64,000 nt of DNA from Atkinsonella hypoxylon (taxonomy: Eukaryota; Ascomycota; Sordariomycetes; Hypocreales; Clavicipitaceae), in assembly GCA_000729835.1 (NCBI GenBank), contig JFHB01000139.1:1-64000 (forward strand), read 5' to 3'. Under the pieces are notes generated by a model. The model worked only from the letters and a program-made list of their open reading frames with translations, made no database searches and was not told the DNA's origin. Position numbers and translations under genes: made by a program. Positions 10,028-22,300 of the stretch are shown here, in pieces. Position 1 is the first letter of the stretch; each line of letters begins with the position of its first letter.

Positions 10028-13000
10028 ATAGCACTAAAAGGAACAGGCAAGGGAAAAAGCACAAGCCCTAAACGGGGTAGTAGTTCTAGTACACTAGCTA
10101 ATCTAGCTGCTGCTACTAGCTTTCCTGGTCCAGCTAGATCCCCCCCTCAGCCAGTAGATTCCTCTTCTAATAAAGAAGATTATACAGCTAAGAAGGCTCT
10201 AAAAGAAGCTAGATTAGCTTCTGAAAGAGTAGTGTAAGTCTATAATGTATAAGCTAATCTAAAGGCTTAAATAGATAAGCAACAAGAGACCCTAAATAGA
10301 TTTATTAGGCATAGTGAAGCAAAACAAAGCTAAAATAAAGGTAATATAGCTGATTTACTAAGTAAATTAAATACTATAATTACATCTATAGGTAATCTCT
10401 CTATAGGATCTCCCTCTAAGGTAGTAGATCCTATTACTTCTAAAAGAGCTTCTAAAGTCTCTTTTAAAGCCCCTAAACCTTCTAGTTCTAATAGTGCTAC
10501 TTTTCTGCCTGCTTTTAATAAAGGCACTATAAAAGAGCTAAATAAGAAGGTCCACTTAATTCTAGAGGCTGCTAAGCTAAAAGGCCCTAAAAATTTTGAA
10601 CAGTAGAAGCAAGCTTTAACTATTTAATTTAGGGCACTAGGATTCCCTTAATTTATTAATAATCCTAGTATAGCTAGTACTTTAGTAGATTTAGAATAAG
10701 CTATTATCCTTATAATTATAAGAGATAGTTGCTAATCTAGACCTTAAGCTGCTATAAGCTAGCATAAGTCCCCTGTAGATACCTATAACGTTCTAGTTAG
10801 GCAGTATTCGCAGAGTGCTGAAATATAACGTAGTACGCTATATGCTAGTTATTACAACTTATCGTTTTCGAACTATAAGAGATCTTTAGAGGCCTTTAAT
10901 GCTGAATTTAATAATTTACTAGCTAGATTACAGCTCTATAGTGTAGCTATTAATCCTATTAACTAGGTAAATTATTATATTAATGCTTTAAAGAAGACCT
11001 TCCCTAGCTAGGCTGAAAGGCAGTAATATTCTATTAGAGCTGCTAGAGCACAAGGTCTATCTGTAAAAATGCTAAATTTATAGTTCCTTATAGCTAACTT
11101 ATTAGAAGAACAAAGAGATAAAAGCTCCTCTATATCTAAGGCTCTTAGTTATAAAGCTTCTAATTCTAATAGTTTTAATAATAATAAAGCTAACTAAGGA
11201 AAGAATCCTCCTAATTAGAAGAAGAATTCCGATTCTAATTCTAACGATTCTAATGCCTCTAAAGATACAGATAAAGCCTCTAAGAATAAGAAGAAGTAGA
11301 AGGGCTAAAGAAGAAGTAACAAAAACTCTAGGAATAAGGATAGAGAAGCTGCTTTTGCTATAGGTTGTTATAACCTATCTACTAGCAACTAGGATACTAT
11401 AGAATCTAATGATTCTAGCAGTTCTAGTAGTGATAATTCTTACGATTTAGATACAGAATCTACTACTAGTGATACTAGTACTACTAGTAATAATACCCCT
11501 TCTTTTAATTACTCTAACAGAATAATTAAAAACTCTCTACTATACAATACAGGTTCTACCTATTATATAGTTAACAATAAGGCATTTTTTAGGACTTTTA
11601 AGCCTATAAAAAAGGGTAAAACTGCGCCTATTGCTACTAGAGGAGGTTCTATTTATCCTAAAGGACAGGGAACTGCTGTATTCTAGGTACTAGTTAGTAT
11701 AAATCCAGCTAAATACAGGCCTTTAGCTCTAAAGGATGCTCTATATTGCCTAGGTTTAGATACCAACCTAATTAGTGGTCTAAAGCACTATTTAACAGGG
11801 GGCACTCTCCTTAGAAATTAGCTATTTCTAGCTAATAGAAGCTGCTGTAGGCTTCTAAATCCCAAAAAGTATGGTTTCTTCTTATAGCTTAAGGGGCAAG
11901 AGACCCCTAGAGTGTGTAAAAACCACGCAAATCTCTCTTATATAGGATTTACTAGTAATAGGTATAATAGCGGTTATAATACTAGTTATTCTATAGAGGT
12001 TCAAATCCCTTAACAGCCTAGTTTTAATCTAGAGGAATATAGCTAAATCGAGGAATTATCTGATTTTAAAGAAGAAGAAGATAATACCAATAACGATGCT
12101 ATAGAGCTATTAGCCCTAGTTCCTAAACGGGCTCCTAGTTAGATTCCTTCTAATAACAGGGATTTAGAAGGTCTAAATCCTAAGTTGCTAGATATTAGAG
12201 GAAGTGGCCGTCTAGATCCCTTAAACGAGGCCCGTAGTTCTTAAGAGATCTAGCAAGATAGGGAGCAACAGGAAGCTAGCTCTAATAATAATTCTAGTAG
12301 TATAAATCCTACTGCTTCTTCTTCCTATAAGAAGCTCCTAGAATTAGCTGCTACTTAGCACATTAGATTAGAGCATATAGGACTCCCTTTACTAAAGAAG
12401 ACTGCTTCTATTACTAAAGGTATTCCTGATTTTACAAAAATTAAGGAAAAGGATTTTAACTGCCTAGCTTACAACTAAGCTAAAGCTGTTAGAAGACCTA
12501 GCAAGCATGCTATTCCTAACCCCCCTAGATGTTTAGATATTATAGAGGGAGATACCGTTAAAATAGAGCCTATACTGCACAATAAGAGGCCTCTAGTTCT
12601 TTTTCTAATTAATAGAAAATCACGGTATAAGTAGTCTTTTAATCTAGCTAATAAAGAGGGTTCTACTCTCTATAGCTGTATTAAAGGTTTCTTTAAGGAA
12701 TTAAAGAACTAGTATAACTGCTACCCTAAACACCTTTATTTTAATAGTAGTACAGAAATTAATACTAAGTTGCAAGCTTAGCTATCTTCTAAGGGTATTT
12801 ACTTTAGCACCTCTTGCCCCTATATTTATAAACAGAATAGGCTAATAGAGAGAGCTATAAGGGTACTTCTAGACCAGTTGCGTGCTACCCTACAGTGGTT
12901 ACAATTACCTCTATATCTATAGTCTTACATTCTTTCTGCTATAGTGGATTTAGTTAATACTACTGCGAATAGTACTAAACTACTAAGTCCTAAACAGCTA

Positions 13001-13338
13001 TATCTAGCTGATTTAGAGCCTTCTAAGACCTATAAGCCTAATTTTACTAAAATAAGGGCTATAGGCTTCTATTGTGAAGTTCTAATTCCTTTAGAACAAC
13101 AATCTAGGTTGCAGAAGCTAGCTAAAAGAACTATTTCTAGTAGACTTTTAGCTACACTAGGTTCTAATGTATATCTAATATACATCCCCTCTAAACAAGC
13201 TGTTATAAAGACTAGCTTCGTTAAAATTATAGAAGAAATAGGTCCTATTTCATAGGGCATCCCTAAGGTTCCTATTAGTTCTATAGTGGATAATCCTTCA
13301 GAGGGAGAAATCGATAACTAGCAGTTAGAAGATAATTA
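10028..13338 (+). pseudogene. gag-pol: Copia gag-PR-IN, 5' half (copy A)
   Basis: The start is taken at ATA 10028, the RIP form of an ATG, because from there one frame runs in phase through gag, protease and integrase (the GTG at 12944 in the integrase is in phase). Seen in order: basic Ser-rich gag start; long Ser/Asn-rich linker; protease box NTGST near 11550 in place of DTGST; GAG-pre-integrase HHCC finger; integrase core and the VNTTANSTKLLSPKQLY segment. The frame is broken by TAG/TAA only. It stops at 13338, where copia sequence abuts a Gypsy-B/S323 fragment; RT and RNase H of this copy are missing. Non-functional. Confidence 0.85.
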
Positions 13339-14446
13339 GGACAGCAGGAGAGAGATAGAGATCTATGTAGGTAAAGGGATAGAAGTAAGCTGTATTTGTC
13401 TAGAGGTTAGCTAGACTTCGCTAGGCCCTAGAGAGAGAACCTTAGCTATAGAGTATATGCTAAAAGGGGCTCCTAAGGGGAGAGACCTACCCCTAAATAT
13501 ATAGTATAGGGGTATAGGGAGGCTTCTAGTTCCTTCTCTCTTCCCCCTTTCCTCTCTATAATTATAGTTCTTATTATAGACGCTAGTTAGCAGCAGCTCC
13601 TAGGCCAGTCTATTATATATAGCTATATTACTTGCATCTATTCTATTACTAAGAACGTTATCTAATTAGATTAAATTAATAACAGTAGCTAGTTAGAAAC
13701 TATATATAAGTTTATTAGGGGAAATCTCTATACTAGCTACTACTGTGTTGTTAAGCTAGTGCTATAGTGCTAGAAGTATTATAGTCTATAGTGTATTTAG
13801 ATTTATAACTATATAATATTAAACAGTAATAATAACTATTTAATTCTTCTATTTAGCTGTTCTATCTATCTATAGGTAGTAAGCTGTAGCTATAAGTAAT
13901 TTACTTCTAATTTAGGTAAATATACTTCTTTAGACGTTAGAAATAAACTTTAGATCTTAGTTGCTTATAATCTATTTAGGAAGGCTTTAGTCTAATAAAT
14001 ACAGTATCTATAAGAGTAGTTCTGCCTAAATTTCTGCTGTATATATTGTATACCTAAGTATAAGAATTGTCTACTTACTAAATAGGTAATTTACTAAATA
14101 TAGTAAGTTATAAAAGCTATATCTATCTTTTTGCTATAGAATGTTTGTTAAGCTAACTTTAGGTATATTAATAATAAAATTAAGCGAAATTATATAGAAG
14201 AGCGTTAAAACTAACTCTAATAACCTTAATTTCTTTAGTAGCTTACTGCAGTTAATTGCGTTTTCTTTGTAGGTATAGCAGTAAGCAATATAGGTTTAAA
14301 TCTGCTTATATATCTACAGAAAGTAAACTGCCTACAATTCTACTGCTATTCTATAGGCGCTAAAATAGTTCTAATTATTATAGACTATTTTAAGGATAGA
14401 TTCTACAACCTTTATAGATATATATAGTTAAAATAGGCCTTTTCTA
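13339..14446 (-). repeat. S323/Gypsy-B fragment joining two copia copies
   Basis: 13339-13617 is an S323 LTR lacking its first 44 bp or so, and 13618-14446 is the adjoining Gypsy-B integrase region; together they repeat 1592-2696 in the same orientation including the LTR/integrase junction. There are no target duplications at either end. The two copies differ by scattered transitions. This is a copied block, not an independent insertion. Confidence 0.85.
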
Positions 14447-17400
14447 AATCCTAAGTTGCTAGATATTAGAGGAAGTGGCCGTCTAGATCCCTTAAACGAG
14501 GCCCGTAGTTCTTAAGAGATCTAGCAAGATAGGGAGCAACAGGAAGCTAGCTCTAATGATAATTCTAGTAACCCTATAGCTTCTTCTTCCTATAAGAAGC
14601 TCCTAGAATTAGCTGCTACTTAGCATGTTAGATTAGGGCATATAGGACTCCCTTTACTAAAGAAGACTGCTTCTATTACTAAAGGAATCCCTAATTTTTC
14701 GAAAATTAAGGAAAAGGATTTTAACTGCCTAGCTTGCAATTAAGCTAAAGCTGTTAAAAGACCTAGCAAGCGTGCTATTCCTAACCCCCCTAGATGTTTA
14801 GATATTATAGAGGGAGATACTATTAAAATAGAGCCTATACTGCACAATAAGAGGCCTCTAGTTCTTTTTCTAATTAATAGAAAATCACGGTATAAGTGGT
14901 CTTTTAATCTAGCTAATAAAGAGAGTTCTACTCTCTATAGCTGTATTAAAGGCTTCTTTAAGGAATTAAAGAACTAGTATAACTGCTACCCTAAACACCT
15001 TTATTTTAATAGTAGTACAGAAATTAATACTAGGTTGTAAGCTTAGCTATCTTCTAAGGGTATTTGCTTTAGCACCTCTTGCCCCTATATTTATAAACAG
15101 AATAGGCTAATAGAGAGAGCTATAAGGGTACTTCTAGACCGTTTGCGTGCTACCCTACAGTGGTTATAATTACCTCTGTATCTATAGTCTTATATCCTTT
15201 CTGCTATAGTGGATTTAGTTAATACTACTGCGAATAGTACTAAACCACTAAGTCCTAAACAGCTATATCTAGCTAATTTAGAGCCTTCTAAGACCTATAA
15301 GCCTGATTTTTCCAAAATTAGAGCTATAGGCTCCTATTGCGAAGTTCTAATCCTATTAGAATAGAGATCTAGGTTGTAGAAGCTAGCTAAAAGAACTATT
15401 CCTAGTAGACTTTTAGCTACGCTAAGTTCTAATGTATATCTAATATACATCCCCTCTAAACGAGCTGTTATAAAGACTAGCTTCGTTAAAATTATAGAAG
15501 GAATAGGTCCTATTGTTAAAATATATGTTAAAAATATATAAGGCTTTGTAATCCTAGGTTCAGTAGGATCGGTCCACTCTTTTGATCTTAATACCTATTT
15601 CACAGGGCATCCCTAAGGTTCCTATTAGTTCTATAGTGAATAATCCTTCAGAGGGAGAAATCGATAACTAGCAATTAGTGGATAATTATACTCCTAAGTA
15701 TCCTTATCCTAGTCATCTAGATGTGCCGAATTATCCACTAGAACCTGTAGATCAAGCTATTCTACTAAGCAACTCTATAGAAGCTATAGAGGCCCCTAAA
15801 GCCCCTATATCTATAGAAACACCTATAGAAGCTACTATAGAAGCTGAAGCTGATGCTAATGCTATGGATTTAGATAGAGATATATTTTCCTTAATAAAGG
15901 ATTTATGCTTTAAGGCAAGGACTAAAGCAGCTATTACTTTTAATAGTAATAAGAATGAACTTCCTAACACGTAGAAGCAAGCCCTAAAAAGCTCTGCTAA
16001 GCAGCATTGGATAGAAGCTACCTATAGCGAATTTAAGCAGCTATTAGCTGCTAGAACCTTTAAATTTATAGGGAAAGACTAAGTACCTAAGGGCCGAAGA
16101 GTTCTAAAGAATAGGCTTATTTATAGGCTTAAAAAGGATAAAGAAAATAATCCTATTAAATATAAGGCCTGCCTTATTACTAAAGGATTTATGCAAATAG
16201 AAGGTTAAGACTATCTAGAGACCTTTGCTGCAACTAGTATTCCTCCTAGCTAGCGTATATTATTAGCTCTTGCAGCTTTTAATAACTGGGAAGTCGAGCA
16301 AATCGATTTTATAGGAGCGTTTTTAAATAGCAAGCTAAAGGAAGCTATTTATATAGAAATCCTAGATAGATTCGTTAAATTTACAGAAGCAACGCCATTA
16401 GTAGCTAAGCTACTAAAAAGCTGTAATTATAAGCCCTCTAAAGAGCAAGTAATTAAGCTAGAAAAATCCCTCTATAGTCTAAAGTAAAGTCCTAGAGAAT
16501 AGCAGCAAATTCTAACAGAATTACTTCAAAAGCATAGATTTAAACCTCCTATATTAGACCTAGCAGTCTTTTATAACCCAGCTACATCTACGTATATTGC
16601 TACTTACGTAGATAACTGTCTTCTAATTAGTCTAAATCTAAGCTATATCAACAAGCTAAAGAAGCTATTACATAAAGCTTATCTAATAGAAGATAGAGGA
16701 CTAGCAGAATTCTTTCTAGGCGTTTAAATCACCCGTAATAGGTCTAAAAGGTCTATTAAAATCTATTAATCTTAATATATCCTTAAAGCCCTAGAGAGAT
16801 TCAAAATGCTAGATGCTAAGCTGGCTTCTATCCCTATACAGCCGGGGATTCTAAAGCAACTAGTTACAAAACTCCTCTTAAAATCCGATTATAAGCTTTA
16901 TTAGAGCATAATAGGTACTATAATGTACCTAATGTTGCTAACTAGGGCTAATATTGCTTTTTCCGTTCAGTGGCTATTAACCTTCCTAGCTAAGCCCTAT
17001 ATAGAGCACCTGAACGCCTCTAAGCACCTCCTAAGGTACTTAAGTGGTACTAGAAGCTTTGCTATTATTTATAAGCATTCTAGTCCACACCCTATAGGGT
17101 CTTCTTCTAAAGCTTCTAGCTCTAAAGAAGTACTTAAGACCCTCCTTAGTTATTGCGATAGCGATTTTGCTAGTAATAAAGTCTCTTCTAAATCAACCTA
17201 TGCTTATCTATATAAGCTAGCTGGTGGACCTATTAGCTGGAAATCGAAGAAAGCTAGTACTATTGCTCTTTCTACCTTAGAAGCAGAATCTAATGCATTA
17301 TTAGAAGCTATTAGGGAATTAGAGTGGCTCTACAGCCTTTTTAAGGAGATAAAGCTGCCTTTAACCCCTCCTATTCCTATTAGGTGTAATAATTAAGGCG

Positions 17401-17606
17401 CTATAGTTACTGCTTACAACCCTACGTTGTATAGCAGGACTAAGCACACCCTTTTGAAGTTTAACTACATTAGGGAAAAGATTCGTAAAGGTATAGCTAA
17501 GGTTAGTTATATTAATACAAATTAGATGCCAGCAGATAGCCTAACTAAGCCTCTTGCTATCCAAAAGCATCAACAATTCATTAAGTTACTAGAGCTTTCT
17601 AGCTAG
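14447..17606 (+). pseudogene. gag-pol: Copia IN-RT-RNaseH, 3' part (copy B)
   Basis: Copia sequence restarts at a point equivalent to 12176 of copy A, so about 1.16 kb of integrase is present twice. Seen in order: HHCC finger, integrase core, X3 insertion (15514-15593), RT with IGAFLNSK, then catalytic box YVDN (16605-16616) in place of YVDD, and RNase H ending ADSLTKPLAIQKH. The 85 bp added by X3 and its duplication put upstream and downstream parts out of phase by one base. Apparent end TAG at 17604-17606 in the position shared by all copies. Open stretches near 15678-15974 and 16923-17396 are pieces of this frame. Confidence 0.85.
15514..15593. mobile_element. X3: 80-bp miniature LTR-like insertion
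   Basis: Starts TGTTAAAATATATG, ends TCTTAATA (TAACA before one CpA to TpA change), and is flanked by the 5-bp direct repeat cctat (15509-15513, 15594-15598). The same site is empty at 13250, 37255 and 41290 in the other copia copies. It includes TATATAAGG and keeps GGATCGGTCC. Fits a solo LTR of a very small element; no relative elsewhere in the window. Confidence 0.75.
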
Positions 17607-17857
17607 CTTAAAAAGCAACAAAAACACTCGTAAAATCGAAAAGCAACGAAAAACAGTTTAAAATCGAAAACAACAAAAACAATCAACAACAACAACTAGT
17701 TATATTCAACTATAACTACCCTAGAATTGCTGGAATTGGTTATGTTATTTGGTCCTATTATTAGTACTGTATTTCGTTAGTTGATTCTAACTTAGATATC
17801 CTTTAAAGGAGCTAAGTTGCTTGTAGAACTAGTTACTTCTTACATTTCTAGAGGGAG
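17607..17857 (+). other. Copia 3' tail with polypurine tract
   Basis: A/C-rich CAA and AAATCGAAA repeats follow pol, then a short unique stretch and the polypurine tract AGAGGGAG directly before the 3' LTR, the expected plus-strand primer. Confidence 0.65.
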
Positions 17858-18565
17858 TGTTAAAAATAAGCTACCCTGTATAGCCTATTTTTAGGCTTGC
17901 TAGTTGCCTGTTAGTTGCTCTATTACGTGACCCTAACTAGGTCTTATTACGTTGATTTTTAGTAGAGATATCGCTGTTACTAGATGCAAAACATCTAGAA
18001 TTAACTAAGGCAAAGTTGCCTAACCTATAGTTAACTTTAACGGCGATTTTCTCTATAACTAGCAATAGTAGAAATTTAAGAAGTATACTATTTAAAAGCT
18101 AAGAATTAGGGCTATCTAATAGTATAATTGTTGAATAGAGTTGCTTATAAGAGTTGCTTGTTATTAGTGGAATTTGTTAAATTGTGCACGTAGGCATCTT
18201 ATTTATATAGCTATAAGTCGATTTTTTTGTTTTTATATAGTAAATCTTTTTGCGGAAATTATAAAGTAGCCTATAAGCCCCTTCTAGCGACTACAGCCTG
18301 CTAATATAGTTAGTAGGTCTATAAGGGACTAGAAAGATTCAAGATCCTACCCTTATTAACTTGTTCGTTACAGCGCTCTTAATATAAAGATACCACTATT
18401 ACAGTTATCTATTGCCTTTACGTGATTTAGTACTATACACTACAGCTTGATTTAGGCCGCTGCTGCTTCCACTACGTAATAATTGCTAGGAGCAATTACA
18501 GGTGCTAAATATAAGAGACCACTACCCTCTTCTATCTAGTCCTGTAATCCCTATTATTTTCAATA
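17858..18565 (+). repeat. Copia 3' LTR of copy B, 708 bp
   Basis: TGTTAAAAATAAG to TTTTCAATA, preceded by the polypurine tract. It is followed at once by the RT part of another copia (catct...), not by a matching duplication, so the 5' side of this insertion has been lost. Shares the variant TTGAATAGAG with the LTR at 59053. Confidence 0.9.
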
Positions 18566-18826
18566 CATCTACATATATTGCTACTTATGTGGATAACTGT
18601 CTTCTAATTGGGCCTAATTTACAATATATTAATAAGCTTAAAAAGCTACTAAATTAAGCTTATCTAATAGAAGATAGGGGACTAGCAGAATTATTTCTAG
18701 GTGTATAAATCACCCGTAATAGGTCTAAAAGGTCTATTAAAATCCACTAATCTTAATATATCCTTGAAGCCCTAGAAAGATTTAAAATGCTAGATACTAA
18801 GCCAGCTTCTATCCCTATACAGCTGG
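18566..18826 (+). pseudogene. gag-pol: Outer copia RT fragment, left of Gypsy-2
   Basis: RT coding piece beginning within the segment before the catalytic box (YVDN at 18586-18597) and ending at CAGCTGG. It continues, after removal of Gypsy-2 and one 4-bp duplication, at 58034 with GAATTCTAAAG, exactly as in the uninterrupted copies at 16850 and 38505. Everything upstream of RT is absent here. Stops are TAA/TAG. Confidence 0.85.
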
Positions 18827-19312
18827 TTTGTCGTCTCAAAACCAAACCCCTAAATGACTATACAGCCCACACTAAAGCGGGTGAAGATGTAGCGCACGTT
18901 AAGATCGAAGAGGATTAGCAGAGAGCGAGATATTTATTAGTGTATACTATTAAACAATAGTAAGTAAGAAGATTAAATAGTTAGAAAAGGCAGAAATAAA
19001 ATATTAATTATAGCTTAGAAGATATATATATACAAAAAGGAGCTAAATGCGTTAAAGAGTTAAAGAAAGTGCTAGTAGCAGTAAAGTAATATCTCTTAAG
19101 TGTTAAGTGTTGTAAATTAAAGTAGGCTAAAAGATATTAATTAATTAAAAAGAGTAAAGGCTAAAAAGAATTAGTAGAAGCTGCTTATACACTTACTTAC
19201 TTAAACTATCTAGATATCTAGGCAATGCACACTCTTATAGAGAAAAATCTATATATAGTATCCCTTATAAAGCTAATATAAGAGCGTAAGAGAGTAACTC
19301 TACTATAATATA
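18827..19312 (-). repeat. Gypsy-2 3' LTR
   Basis: On the - strand it reads from a RIPed TATATTATAG (19312) to GACGACAAA (18827). The outer 110 bp or so keep CpG and CpA (for example AAGATCGAAGAGG); the inner end is heavily mutated. Confidence 0.9.
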
Positions 19313-22300
19313 ATACCTCTCTAGTTATAAATAAGCTTATAAAGTAAGACTTATAAGTAACTTAACCCTCTAGCTAATTCCCTTAATTCTAAAGTCTTAA
19401 TCCTTTTATCTTCTGTAATAGCTTTAGCGTCTTTAGTGTGTATAGTAGCGTCCCTCTTACTAGCAATAGCGTTCTTACAGCTAAACGCTTTCCTTTACAA
19501 TAAGTAACTCTTTTTTAGCGATTTATACTTTATTTAGTTACCTTAAATGTAATTAATTAGTGTCTTTTATTTGCCTTAATTATCTCTTACTAAGCGCTAA
19601 AATAGAAGAGAGCTAGCAGTATAACACTAAGGTTTATATTAGTAATAGAATTATAGGCTATTATAGGCTATTTAGCAATACGCCTTTAAGCTAATACTTC
19701 TATTTAATCCTTTATAGCGTAATATCCTTTAGCTCTAAGCGCTTATTTTACTGTTCTTATAATCTCTTTATCCCTTTACCTAAATTTCTGCTTCTACGCT
19801 AATAGTTCTATAAAACGTAAAGACAGCAGCTAATACTTTAAGTTCTATAATTATTGCAGAAGTTAGTTCTTACTATAAGATTCTATTTAATCTTTTTACA
19901 TAAGATCTTATAGTATACTAGAAATTCTAGTAGAAACCTCTAAATTGTTTAGCAGTAGTAATAATAAAGAGCTTTATAAATTAGTTGTAAACTATAGTAG
20001 CACCTTAAACGTTATAATTAAAGACTTCTTTTGTATAAAAAGGAGTAGCTTATAATGTATAAAAGCCTAGCTAGGCTTACTTATCTATATTAAAAGATAC
20101 AAACGCTATTCCCTTACTGTTATTGCTACTTTATTAGTTCTATTATAGATAATAGAATTACTATTAAACTAAACAGCAGCAATAAACTAATTCTTCTAAA
20201 GTTATATAAGCATTTATTAATTAACCTCTATTAACTATTTAATTACTTAATTATAATTACTTAAGGTAAATTTCTAGGCATTAAGCTCCTTTAGAACAAG
20301 AATTCTACTACTAGTTATTTATAAGTAATATCTTAAGATAAAATGCTTTATAGTATCTTCCTAGAGGTAGCTAAGGTTAAAGCCTATAGTTTTAGCTTTT
20401 TTAATAACTATATATCTATTTATAAAACTAAGCTTATTTACTGCTATTGTATACAGAACTATTATAACTCTATTAGTACCTTTATAGTAGTTATAAAACT
20501 AATTAATAGAGTTATTAGTTATAACCTAGTTATAAAGGTGCAGTTTAAATTTATTCTTTAACATTTAGGTAATTCTATAGTTGCTATATTAAGTGTAAGG
20601 TATATTGTATAAGCTGTTACTAATAAGATTAATTAGAAGATACTTAACTAAACAATAAAGCGTCTATATTAAGAAGAATAAATAAGTATATCTATATTCC
20701 TAGTTGCTCTTCTGCTTATAATATAGTACTAAAATTGCCTAGAATAGGTATAAATACTAAAGGAGCTATAAAGTTTATGCTTAACTATAGACTGCAGCTT
20801 TAAACCTTTTAATTCTGCCTTTAGGTTCTATATTAAAGTAATAATAGTATTTCTTTAAGTAATTAAAGATAAAATAAGTTTAGTAGTTATTAAAGAAGAG
20901 AAAGCTAGTAATAAGTCTTTACTTACTTATTTTGTTATATAAAGCAGAAGGGTTATAGCTTATATTATAACAGTAAGAAATAAGTTAAAATCTATCTTTA
21001 ATTCTATATACCTTTTAACCTATAAGTCTTATAATCTTACTTTAGTTTATTTCTTCTATATTAATTATAAAAGACTCCTTAAAGATAACTACTGTACATT
21101 TAATCCTATAAGTAATAATCCTTACTATAGTAGTAAGCTAGAATTAATTTAACTATCTACAATAAGTCTTTTGCTTAAAGAACTTTATTAGAAAGCTATA
21201 AACATTATTAAGATAATTAAACTAGATTACTAGATTCTAGCTAGGCTATATTAACTCTATAAGCCTAAAGTTATCTAAATTATAATCTTAATAAAGTAGT
21301 AGGCTAAAAGAAAGCTACTTAAAACGTTACTAAAAGAGAGATAGCTAGCGCTTATAGAGCTTCTTAAGAGGTAAATCTACTTAATCTTACTCTTCTATAT
21401 AAAAGAAATTGCTAACTAGCTTATAGACCTACACTATAATATAGTATATTAGTAGGTTCCTTAACGTCTTAAAGTAATATATTTATTCCTTATATATAAC
21501 TCTAAAGCTAGTCTTAGAAATAGGTTCTTAGTATTTATTTTCTATTTTAGTAGTAAAGATTAAATAGCTTTTAAAAAATTAAAAGTAAAAAAGAGCTTAA
21601 GTAGGTACTTATAATAAAAATATTATAAGAATAAAGGGATAAAGAGAAAGAGAGAGTAGAAATATAGGCTATATTATAGCTAGTATTATCTTAATAAATC
21701 CTTAGTTAATAGCTATTTATAATTATTATAATTTAGTAGAGGCTAATAGTAAATATATACTAAAACTCTAATAGCTGTAAACTTATTAAGTAATTTATAA
21801 TATTCTCTCTAACTAATTATATTTATTTTTCTTCTTCCTTTTTATAACTACTTTTCTATATAGCCTCTTTTTTATTATCTTTATTAGCACCTTTAATTAT
21901 TTAATTATAGCTAAAAAGCTTCTTTAAAACTATAAGGATTTTATAAATATATAGAATATTATTAATAAAAGAATCCCTTTTACTGCTCTTTTTTATTAAG
22001 TTACTCTCTCTTAGAATAGTTAAATAAATATCTTTCCTTTAATAACACTTATTAATACAGTAAGTCTTTTATAAAAAAGCTTTTAATTAGACTTTTATTC
22101 TTTTATTATACTAATAAACTTTACCTCCTTAGTATAAATTTACCTTTAAGCTTTAAGTCTATAGAGGTAATAATATTAGTGCTAATAGATACTTAATATA
22201 TACTAAAGTTGCTTTTTAATAGAGTTCTATACCTAATATACCTCTAAGAGCTATTAAATTCTTTTATAATTAAAATCTTAAGGCTTAGTTTATTAATAGC

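Noticed and set aside
10330..10527. 65-codon open stretch on the - strand, with similar ones at 30506-30706 and 34256-34516
   Set aside because: Antisense shadows of copia gag; they lie exactly opposite the gag frame in every copy.
13069..13260. - strand open stretches at 13069-13260, 37070-37315 and 40398-40625
   Set aside because: Shadows of copia integrase.
15752..15970. 72-codon - strand open stretch
   Set aside because: Opposite an in-frame Glu/Ala-rich part of copia pol.
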